A stretch of DNA of 8,811 nt from Candidatus Nealsoniibacteriota bacterium (GCA_016867195.1 VGKE01000007.1:1-8811); one strand, 5' to 3'; counted from the stretch's first letter, positions 1 through 4,455 are shown. Notes: generated by a model not told the origin, from the letters alone. A program made the numbers and translations.

Positions 1-61
1 CCTCTTTGTTTACGATGGGTAAGACCCATCTTAATCTTTCTTCCTTGGTTGTCTTAGGCAT
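1..61 (-). CDS. Transposase-like protein, N-terminal fragment cut by the window edge
   Basis: On the minus strand an ATG at 61-59 opens a frame reading MPKTTKEERLRWVLPIVNKE before the window ends. This lysine/arginine-rich start resembles, from memory, the N-terminus of helix-turn-helix plus DDE-integrase transposases (IS481/IS3-like) common in CPR genomes; no domain is visible in only 20 residues, so this is an inference. A stop in the same frame at 85-83 limits the start to the ATG at 61 or one at 73. Neither has a clear ribosome binding site. The segment up to 121 looks like an insertion-sequence end, which supports the call. The catalytic part lies outside the window. Confidence 0.5.
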   Translation of the reverse strand, partial: MPKTTKEERLRWVLPIVNKE

Positions 62-121
62 TTTTGTACACATACCGGGATATTACTACCTCGGCAGAAA
101 ACCGCCATATGTCCGTGTACA
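62..121 (-). mobile_element. Putative insertion-sequence terminus upstream of the transposase start
   Basis: Read on the minus strand from 121, the DNA begins TGTACACGGACATATGGCGG. The heptamer TGTACAC recurs inverted at 65-71, so the segment is bounded by inverted copies. Many IS481-type elements begin with TGT, and the transposase-like gene starts only 60 bp inside. The other end of the element and any target duplication lie outside the window, so the exact boundary is inferred. If 121 is the edge, the element stops 13 bp before the -35 box of the repeat-protein gene. Confidence 0.4.
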
Positions 122-134
122 TTACCAATCAATC

Positions 135-162
135 TTGACAAAAAAATTAGATGTGATAGAAT
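135..162 (+). promoter_or_regulatory. Sigma70-type promoter of the 11-mer repeat gene
   Basis: A perfect -35 TTGACA (135-140) is followed after 16 bp by -10 TAGAAT (157-162), preceded by TGTGA. This predicts a start near 169 and a 5' leader of about 68 nt before the ATG at 237. It is the closest match to the bacterial consensus in the window and lies just outside the putative IS end. Confidence 0.75.
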
Positions 163-223
163 TATTTTAGTTGTTAAGAAGGCAATCAAACAACCAACTA
201 CCAGATAACCGACTAATAGAATG

Positions 224-230
224 AAAGGGG
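224..230 (+). promoter_or_regulatory. Shine-Dalgarno sequence AAAGGGG
   Basis: AAAGGGG lies 6 nt before the ATG at 237 and fixes the start of the repeat-protein gene. None of the other gene starts in the window has a comparably placed purine-rich site, so this one stands out. Confidence 0.75.
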
Positions 231-236
231 TAAGAA

Positions 237-665
237 ATGAAGTGGGAAGATGTTACAGAAAAAAACGGGGTTGCGGTCGCCTGGGCAAATCCAGACAAAG
301 CAGCTGAGATTGCCGAGGCAATGCCGTGGTTGGCAATTAAGATTGCCGAGGCAGTGCCGGACCGGGCAGCTGAGATTGCTGAAGCAGTGCCGGACCGGGC
401 AGCTGAGATTGCTGAAGCAGTGCCGGACCGGGCAGCTGAGATTGCCAAGGAAGTGCCGAGTTTGGCAGCTAAGATTGCCAAGGAAGTGCTGAGTTTGGCA
501 GCTGAGATTGCTGAAGCAGTGCCGGACCGGGCAGTTGAGATTGCCGAGGCAGTGCCGGACCGGGCAGCTGATATTGCCGAGGCAATGCCGTGGTTGGCAA
601 TTAAGATTGCCAGGGCAGTACCGAACCGGGCAGAGGAAATTCGTTCATTATTCCGACTGGAATAG
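237..665 (+). CDS. Protein of eleven tandem 11-residue proline-capped repeats, function unknown
   Basis: The 142-residue product has an 18-residue head (MKWEDVTEKNGVAVAWAN), eleven repeats of 11 residues (residues 19-139) and a three-residue tail, RLE. The repeat is P-[DWSN]-[RLK]-A-[AIVE]-[EKD]-I-[AR]-[EKRS]-[AEL]-[VMF]. Only repeat 7 lacks the leading proline, having leucine instead. The end of the head (EKNGVAVAWAN) may be a degenerate twelfth copy. There is no signal peptide, membrane segment or cysteine, and counting charges gives about -11. Eleven residues make three helical turns, so Ala/Ile/Val would line one face and Asp/Arg/Glu the other. This recalls the proline-punctuated 11/22-mers of apolipoproteins or a very short helical solenoid; both are inferences. 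One typical 33-bp unit is 21/33 G+C, richer than its neighbours. A promoter, ribosome binding site and terminator show this strand is the coding one. I do not recognise the family. Confidence 0.85.
   Translation: MKWEDVTEKNGVAVAWANPDKAAEIAEAMPWLAIKIAEAVPDRAAEIAEAVPDRAAEIAEAVPDRAAEIAKEVPSLAAKIAKEVLSLAAEIAEAVPDRAVEIAEAVPDRAADIAEAMPWLAIKIARAVPNRAEEIRSLFRLE
291..653 (+). repeat. 33-bp coding tandem repeat, 11 copies in frame
   Basis: Eleven back-to-back 33-bp units encode the 11-residue repeats. Units around 357-455 are identical or nearly so. A 39-bp stretch at 309-347 recurs exactly at 573-611, eight units (264 bp) away. Because the unit is a multiple of three, copy-number change keeps the reading frame. 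It also explains why several other frames on both strands are open here. Confidence 0.95.
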
Positions 666-692
666 CGCCAGGCACAGGCCTCAAAAAGGCAA

Positions 693-722
693 GGAGCAGC
701 CAAACGGCTGCTCCATTTTTTT
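693..722 (+). terminator. Intrinsic terminator of the repeat-protein gene
   Basis: A perfect 9-bp stem GGAGCAGCC / GGCTGCTCC (693-701, 706-714) with an AAAC loop is followed by A and seven Ts (716-722). It lies 27 bp after the stop codon and closes the single-gene unit. Confidence 0.95.
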
Positions 723-739
723 ATTTCAAATCTTTTTTG

Positions 740-759
740 GTGGAGGGCGACCCTCCCAC
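740..759. repeat. GC-rich imperfect hairpin between convergent genes
   Basis: GTGGAGGG and CCCTCCCAC face each other across a CGA loop, with one bulged base. Flanking T-rich and A-rich tracts extend the symmetry. It lies between the repeat-protein terminator and the stop of the convergent DUF458-like gene. No clean T-run follows on either strand, so it is a poor terminator. It may be a dispersed repeat or a 3' stabilising structure. Confidence 0.5.
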
Positions 760-804
760 AAAATTTCTAATTTCTAATTAAGTTTTTGTTTTCTATTTTC
801 CATA

Positions 805-1329
805 TTAGCTGTATTTATGGGCAACTGATGACGCTATGCAAGAGTAGGGCTTAATGGCCGGCTCAAAGCCGTTTCCTCTTATTAGACCGGTCAGTTCTTT
901 TATCATATCTTTTGTGGCTCCGTTCTCCCCTATGTCTGCGTGAATATATTCAAATTGATAATTAAAACCACTGCCTATTTTCTTTTCAATTTTTTCTCTT
1001 AAAAAAAGAGCCAGGTCGCAAGACAACAAAACCTCTTGCAAAATTCTGTTTCTCCAATTAACAAACCTTTTGTTAAAATCAGCCGGATACTTTGTTTTCT
1101 TTAAAAAATATCTTCCGCCTTCGCCTTTTCTTAAAACAGCCACTGCTACTGGAAAATTGGGCTCTAAACCAGAAGAAGAATCGCATCCAACTATAATCTC
1201 ATAAAACATATCCGGCTTTTCTTTGATATAGTCAAAAATCTCTTCAATCACCCTGTCTGAAGATAAATTTCCCTTGGTGGGACTAAAAAACTTGTCATTT
1301 AAAAATTCATTACTAAATTCATTGCTCAT
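805..1329 (-). CDS. DUF458 / YkuK-like ribonuclease H-fold protein
   Basis: From the ATG at 1329 this encodes 174 residues. Features recalled from DUF458 (YkuK) proteins, which have a predicted RNase H-like fold, are GCDSSS at 48-53 with a candidate acidic residue D50, a central hydrophobic strand (PVAVAVLRKGEGG, 60-72), YIHADIGENGATK at 128-140 with a second acid D132, and a C-terminal KPYSCIASSVAHKYS block. Biochemical activity in the family is uncertain, so RNA/DNA hydrolysis is only a possibility. An upstream TTG at 1365 would add 12 residues, but it overlaps the -35 box of a good promoter and has no ribosome binding site, so the ATG is preferred. The gene is monocistronic and convergent with the repeat-protein gene. 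It has no obvious intrinsic terminator downstream. Confidence 0.75.
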   Translation of the reverse strand: MSNEFSNEFLNDKFFSPTKGNLSSDRVIEEIFDYIKEKPDMFYEIIVGCDSSSGLEPNFPVAVAVLRKGEGGRYFLKKTKYPADFNKRFVNWRNRILQEVLLSCDLALFLREKIEKKIGSGFNYQFEYIHADIGENGATKDMIKELTGLIRGNGFEPAIKPYSCIASSVAHKYS

Positions 1330-1336
1330 ATTACTT

Positions 1337-1365
1337 TTTATACCAAATAAAAACCGAAAAATCAA
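1337..1365 (-). promoter_or_regulatory. Promoter of the DUF458-like gene, predicted leaderless
   Basis: On the minus strand, -35 TTGATT (1365-1360), a 17-bp spacer and -10 TATAAA (1342-1337) match the sigma70 pattern. Only 7 nt separate the -10 box from the ATG at 1329, so transcription would start at or next to the A of the start codon. Confidence 0.65.
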
Positions 1366-1421
1366 CTTGCATGTTGGCTTTCAGTTTAAATGTCGTAAGT
1401 TAGTGGGGTCAGACTCGGGTC

Positions 1422-1458
1422 CTGGTAACTTTTACCAGATCTCGGTAATTTTTGCCGA
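1422..1458. repeat. Twin 17-nt hairpins in tandem
   Basis: CTGGTAA-CTT-TTACCAG (1422-1438) and TCGGTAA-TTT-TTGCCGA (1442-1458) are two 7-bp stems with 3-nt loops, spaced exactly 20 nt apart. The second has one G-T pair and differs at compensating outer positions, as expected for a structure being maintained. Confidence 0.7.
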
Positions 1459-1469
1459 TAAACCATCCC

Positions 1470-1505
1470 TGTGTAAAATTCGTGCGATCGCACGAATTTT
1501 ACACA
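1470..1505. repeat. Perfect 36-bp palindrome
   Basis: The left half TGTGTAAAATTCGTGCGA (1470-1487) is followed with no spacer by its exact reverse complement (1488-1505), centred on GCGATCGC. No T-run follows on either strand, so it does not look like a terminator. It could be a cruciform, a transposase recognition site or a dimeric protein site. Confidence 0.9.
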
Positions 1506-1572
1506 CACCTAATTTATAATTATGGGATAAATTTTAATCTGGAAAGTGGCGACCGTCAATTGGGGTCGTCAA

Positions 1573-1600
1573 TTGGGGCCAGACCCGGGTCAGACTCCAA
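1573..1600. repeat. Imperfect palindrome just after tpiA
   Basis: TTGGGG (1573-1578) faces CTCCAA (1595-1600) around the self-complementary core GACCCGGGTC (1582-1591), with CCA/AGA internal loops. It begins 6 nt after the tpiA stop in the direction of transcription and could fold in the tpiA 3' end. It is not followed by a T-run. Confidence 0.6.
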
Positions 1601-1606
1601 TAGACC

Positions 1607-2377
1607 TTATTCAACTGATTTTATTATTTTTGAAAATTCCTCGGCGTCCAAAGATGCTCCGCCGACAAGCAGTCCCCGGAAACCGGCTTCTCTGATATAG
1701 CCGGCTGCGTTTTTGCTGTTAACGCTGCCGCCATAAAGTATTCTTATATCTTCGGCAATTGAAGAACCGTAAAGCCCGAAAATAATTTTTCTAATGACCA
1801 GACCCATTTTTTGAGCCTCTTCAACATCGCAGGCCTTACCCGTTCCAATTGCCCAGACCGGCTCATAGGCGATACAGATTCTTGAAGATTGAAACTTGAA
1901 ACTTGAAACATTTTTAATTCCTTCTTCAATTTGCTTCTTCAAAACATTTTCGGTCTCTCCCCTATCTCTCTGTTTCTGGGTTTCTCCAATACAGAAAATA
2001 GGGATTAAATTTGCCTCAATAGCCGCTTTTAATTTTTTATTTACTGTTTCATCGGTTTCGCCAAAATACCGCCGTCTTTCTGAATGACCGATAATCACAT
2101 ATTGGCAACCAATATCTTTAAGCATTAGCGCTGAAATTTCTCCAGTATAAGCGCCGCTTTCTTCCCAAAAACAATCCTGCGAGCCAAAGCGAAATCCACC
2201 GAAGCCCTTGGCGAAAGCGGAAGCTCCTAAAATCGGTAAATAAACAAATGGCGGGCAAATTACTACTTCGGCTTTTTTTATTTTTTTAATCCCAATTTTA
2301 ACTGAATCAAAAAGTCGCTTGGCTTCTTGTTTTTTCTGAGGATTCATTTTCCAATTCGCTACGATTAATGGTTTCAT
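1607..2377 (-). CDS. tpiA: Triosephosphate isomerase
   Basis: A 256-residue cytosolic TIM-barrel enzyme interconverting dihydroxyacetone phosphate and glyceraldehyde 3-phosphate. The start is typical (ANWKMN with catalytic K10). Catalytic H98 lies in VIIGHSERR and the catalytic base E172 in AYEPVWAIGTG. The phosphate-binding segments are YGGSV (215-219) and LVGGASL (237-243). The length is normal for a bacterial enzyme and all key residues are present. The start lies 45 bp after the galT stop and has no Shine-Dalgarno, so it is probably co-transcribed with galT. Residues about 157-166 (SSFKFQSS) are encoded by three tandem TTGAAAC heptamers on the plus strand, a microrepeat apparently tolerated in a surface loop before strand 6. 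No T-run terminator follows; the repeat module starts right after the stop. Confidence 0.97.
   Translation of the reverse strand: MKPLIVANWKMNPQKKQEAKRLFDSVKIGIKKIKKAEVVICPPFVYLPILGASAFAKGFGGFRFGSQDCFWEESGAYTGEISALMLKDIGCQYVIIGHSERRRYFGETDETVNKKLKAAIEANLIPIFCIGETQKQRDRGETENVLKKQIEEGIKNVSSFKFQSSRICIAYEPVWAIGTGKACDVEEAQKMGLVIRKIIFGLYGSSIAEDIRILYGGSVNSKNAAGYIREAGFRGLLVGGASLDAEEFSKIIKSVE
1889..1909. repeat. TTGAAAC x3 microrepeat inside tpiA
   Basis: Three perfect tandem TTGAAAC heptamers (1889-1909) lie inside the tpiA coding region. The same TTGAA-type words appear in the rpsE-rplO spacer and at the adk start, which suggests a genome-wide microrepeat habit. Confidence 0.8.
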
Positions 2378-2422
2378 AGATTGCAGAGGGCAAGACGAGT
2401 AGGGCGCGGCGGAGCAATAAAA

Positions 2423-3484
2423 TTATTGCTTACGTAAATAGTCGGCTGCTCTTTCCGGTTCAATGATGGAGATTTCCATTCTGGTGCCGATTTCAAAACC
2501 GGCCCAGGTTGATGTCTTGGGCAGAATCGTCCAGTGCCAATGATAATAATCATGATTCTGACCATCGCAAGGCGCGCTGTGGAGATAAAAATTATAGGCC
2601 GGGTCGTTTAAACCCTTATAAATCTTATTCAGGGCTATCTGGAACGCCTCGGATAAATTCCATTTCAACTCTTCCCCGGCTAATTCAAAATGAGCAAAAT
2701 GTTTTTTGGGCGAAATAATGGTTTGAAAAGCGGTCTTGGAGGCAAAAGGACAAATTGCCAGGAAATCCCTGTTTTCAAAAATAATTCTTTTTTTTATCTT
2801 TCTTTCCCATTTGTTCATCTGACAATAAATACATTCTTTACTTTCTTTATGAAAAGCCCGGGAACGGGAAAGGGCTTCTTGAAGGTCAATATCAATTAAA
2901 GGAGTGGTGATTATTTGAGAATGAGGATGAGCGATTGAAGCGCCGGCTTCTTTACCGTGATTGTGAAAAATTGAAATATGGTTGACGAATTTCTTTTTCA
3001 TTAAAGCCGAATATCTCTGCTGATACACATCAAAAACCTCTTTTACCTGCTCTACGGAAAATTGAGCCATTTGTTTTTTATGGTCCCGGGTAATAACCAC
3101 TTCATGAAAACCAACCGCGTTCATTTTTTTATATAACTTCCCCTCAATTTGCTCGTTTAAATTAGGATGAGGGAGAAAGGCTGGAAATTTATTTGGCACT
3201 ACCACGGTGGTCCAATTTTCCGGTATTTTATTTTCTTCAAGAGGAATCTGGCTGCCGTTAAAAAAAACTAAAGTCGGCCTTTCCGGTCTTTTTTTAATAT
3301 TACAAAAAGGACAATCCTTCCGGGAAACCTCTTCGGCAACCCTCTGCTCCTTCTTAAAGGCCTCTGGTCTTTTTGCCCGACCAGTGGCGATAACAACCCA
3401 GTCCTGGGAGACCAAATCTAAGCGGAGCTCCGAAGGAAACTTAAGTTTTGAGATTTTTAAGGTTTTTTTCAGTAATCTCTGCAT
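2423..3484 (-). CDS. galT: Galactose-1-phosphate uridylyltransferase (GalT) family protein
   Basis: A 353-residue member of the histidine-triad GalT family, which transfers a nucleotidyl group between a nucleotide-sugar and a hexose 1-phosphate through a nucleotidyl-histidine intermediate. The family's opening SELRLDLVSQDWVVIATGRAKRP is at 18-40. Zinc-type CPFC is at 58-61. The active-site block HNHGKEAGASIAHPHSQI is at 174-191, with H188 of HPH as the expected nucleophile. CIYC is at 218-221, and HWHWTILPK near 315-323 resembles the C-terminal ligand region. An in-frame TTG at 3535 would add 17 residues, but translation would run through a strong hairpin at 3501-3526, so the ATG at 3484 is preferred. 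It lies between a glycosyltransferase and tpiA. Exact substrates (UDP-Glc/Gal-1-P or an ADP-glucose-type reaction) cannot be set from sequence. Confidence 0.9.
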   Translation of the reverse strand: MQRLLKKTLKISKLKFPSELRLDLVSQDWVVIATGRAKRPEAFKKEQRVAEEVSRKDCPFCNIKKRPERPTLVFFNGSQIPLEENKIPENWTTVVVPNKFPAFLPHPNLNEQIEGKLYKKMNAVGFHEVVITRDHKKQMAQFSVEQVKEVFDVYQQRYSALMKKKFVNHISIFHNHGKEAGASIAHPHSQIITTPLIDIDLQEALSRSRAFHKESKECIYCQMNKWERKIKKRIIFENRDFLAICPFASKTAFQTIISPKKHFAHFELAGEELKWNLSEAFQIALNKIYKGLNDPAYNFYLHSAPCDGQNHDYYHWHWTILPKTSTWAGFEIGTRMEISIIEPERAADYLRKQ

Positions 3485-3500
3485 AAAATTTCCAATTTTC

Positions 3501-3526
3501 CCCCGCCCTTTTGCAAAAGAGCGGGG
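3501..3526 (-). promoter_or_regulatory. Strong hairpin in the galT leader
   Basis: CCCCGC and GCGGGG flank a TTTTGCAAAA core. In the minus-strand RNA the arms pair along 13 bp with one G-U pair and essentially no loop. It ends 16 nt before the galT ATG and is followed by GAAAATTGG, not a T-run. It is therefore more likely a leader structure, a processing or stability element, or a dispersed repeat than a terminator. A weak 6-bp stem AAAATT/AATTTT (3485-3499) lies between it and the ATG. Confidence 0.6.
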
Positions 3527-3547
3527 TTCAATCAATTTTCAATGATT

Positions 3548-3623
3548 CAATTATCAACTTAACGTGTTTGAAAATTTGAAAATTGATAATTCATTGATAA
3601 TTGAAAATTGATAATTGATAATT
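3548..3623. repeat. TTGATAATT microrepeat array between the glycosyltransferase and galT
   Basis: Four copies of TTGATAATT (3583-3591, 3594-3602, 3608-3616, 3615-3623, the last two overlapping) and one inverted copy (AATTATCAA, 3549-3557) fill the spacer. The array can fold back on itself. No confident promoter for galT could be picked out of it. Confidence 0.75.
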
Positions 3624-3627
3624 ATTC

Positions 3628-4347
3628 TTACTCGTATTTACGAGCAAGAAGATTCCATCTTATTTTTAATAAATCAATCCCCATCCTGACCATTCCTTTA
3701 AATTTCACCTTACTCTCCGGGTCATTGACCCAAACAATTGGGACTTCTTTAATTTTATAGCCGGACTTTCTGGCGATTATTAAAAATTCCGGATCAAAAG
3801 CCCATCTGTCTATTCTGCATTTTGGCAAAATATCTTGAGCAGCTTCGGCAGTAAGGGCTTTGAACCCGCACTGAGTATCCCAAATTCCCCAAAGTCCGAC
3901 AATTGCCTGGACCATCAGATTAAAAACATTTCCCAATATTATTCTATGTCCGGACTGGGGATTAGCAATTAGGGCTCCTTTAATATCCCGAGAACCAATT
4001 AAAAGATTATAGCCCTTTTGAAAATAAGGTAATAATTTTTCTATCTGGCCAATAGAGGTTGAATTATCAGCGTCGGTAAAAAGCCGGTACTTGCCTTTTG
4101 CTTCCAACAAGCCCTGTCTAACAACAAAACCCTTGCCGCGATTCTCTTTATTATCAATTAACCTCAAATTCTTAATTATAGGAAATAATTCTTTAACAAC
4201 ATTGGCCGTTCTATCTTTTGACCCATCGTTAACAACGATAATTTCATACTCATAAGTTTGCTTCCGCAGATATTTATCAATCTCAATCAGGGTATTTGAT
4301 AACCGCTTCTCTTCATTATAGGCCGGAATAATAACCGATAAAAACAT
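3628..4347 (-). CDS. Family 2 glycosyltransferase, dolichyl/polyprenyl-phosphate glucosyltransferase type
   Basis: A 239-residue GT-A enzyme likely moving a sugar from a nucleotide-sugar to a polyprenyl or dolichyl phosphate at the cytoplasmic membrane face. The order of motifs is VIIPAYNEE (5-13), VVNDGSKDRT (38-47), NRGKGFVVRQG (69-79), the metal-binding FTDADNST (90-97), WDTQCGFKA (156-164) and RWAFDPEFL (181-189), then PIVWVN. The last three are typical of ALG5/dolichyl-phosphate beta-glucosyltransferase-like proteins. No transmembrane segment follows, so membrane contact would be peripheral. It lies upstream of galT and tpiA, which suggests a nucleotide-sugar supply and use unit. It has its own promoter that predicts almost no 5' leader. 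The exact sugar and acceptor cannot be read from sequence. Confidence 0.9.
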   Translation of the reverse strand: MFLSVIIPAYNEEKRLSNTLIEIDKYLRKQTYEYEIIVVNDGSKDRTANVVKELFPIIKNLRLIDNKENRGKGFVVRQGLLEAKGKYRLFTDADNSTSIGQIEKLLPYFQKGYNLLIGSRDIKGALIANPQSGHRIILGNVFNLMVQAIVGLWGIWDTQCGFKALTAEAAQDILPKCRIDRWAFDPEFLIIARKSGYKIKEVPIVWVNDPESKVKFKGMVRMGIDLLKIRWNLLARKYE

Positions 4348-4355
4348 TTTACTAT

Positions 4356-4384
4356 ATTTTACCCTATTGGAAATTTTAAATCAA
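4356..4384 (-). promoter_or_regulatory. Promoter of the glycosyltransferase-galT-tpiA group, predicted leaderless
   Basis: On the minus strand, -35 TTGATT (4384-4379), a 17-bp spacer and -10 TAAAAT (4361-4356) lie only 8 nt before the ATG at 4347. The -35 word and spacing are identical to the DUF458-like promoter. Transcription would begin at or within about two bases of the start codon. Confidence 0.65.
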
Positions 4385-4399
4385 TATTAAGGGAGCAGG

Positions 4400-4455
4400 A
4401 AAATAAAAACCCCCTTGGCGTTATCCTTAAACTACTTCCGTGCCCAGGGGGGTTA
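4400..4455 (-). terminator. Long-loop terminator-like structure ending the ribosomal operon
   Basis: After the map stop, minus-strand RNA reads AACCCCCC, then a long loop, then GGGGGTTTTTATTTT. Arms AACCCCC (4454-4448) and GGGGGTT (4414-4408) form the base stem; UGG/CCA or GGC/GCC can extend it with a small internal loop. About 22-25 nt of purine-rich sequence (containing CGGAAGTAG and AAGGATAACG) remain unpaired. The T-tract makes it a plausible terminator. The large loop is unusual and may carry a separate RNA function. Confidence 0.65.

Larger units (their letters stand above)
1404..1600. repeat. REP/MITE-like intergenic repeat module
   Basis: This gene-free stretch is bounded by two direct copies of GGGTCAGACTC (1406-1416 and 1587-1597). 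It contains twin hairpins, a perfect 36-bp palindrome, two copies of GTCAATTGGGG (1555-1565, 1568-1578) and a 28-nt imperfect palindrome at 1573-1600. Density of symmetric elements and lack of an ORF fit a non-autonomous repeat cluster such as those mobilised by REP-associated (Y1-type) transposases, though no transposase is present here. It sits between the tpiA stop and the DUF458-like promoter. The link to a transposase family is inference. Confidence 0.6.

Noticed and set aside
14..30. GATGGGT-AAG-ACCCATC hairpin
   Set aside because: It lies within the transposase-like coding start (encoding RWVLPIV), has no T-run, and is probably chance.
291..653. CRISPR array
   Set aside because: The repeats abut directly with no unique spacers, and they encode a continuous protein.
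167..703. A 178-codon open frame on the minus strand across the 33-bp repeats
   Set aside because: It starts inside the plus-strand terminator and exists because the repeat unit is a multiple of three. Promoter, Shine-Dalgarno and terminator all support the plus-strand gene.
250..777. Two plus-strand open frames (250-492, 508-777) rich in QLRLPRQCR-type repeats
   Set aside because: They are the second frame of the same tandem repeat, have no ribosome binding site of their own, and the second runs through the terminator.
1330..1365. TTG start giving the DUF458-like protein 12 extra residues
   Set aside because: The TTG is part of the predicted -35 box, and the extra residues show no family similarity.
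1498..1520. Plus-strand promoter (TTTACA ... TATAAT) beside the palindrome
   Set aside because: The spacer is only 11 bp and no plus-strand gene follows.
1274..1700. Plus-strand open frames across the tpiA-DUF458 gap
   Set aside because: They run over the repeat module and the antisense of two convincing genes, have no ribosome binding site and no recognisable protein features.
3485..3535. TTG start giving GalT 17 extra residues
   Set aside because: The extension crosses a strong hairpin and has no ribosome binding site; family similarity starts well after the ATG at 3484.
4400..4455. preQ1-type riboswitch or SRP RNA
   Set aside because: GGATAACGCCAA and CGGAAG words are faintly reminiscent of those RNAs, but the required stems and neighbouring conserved blocks are absent, and it lies at the 3' end of an operon.
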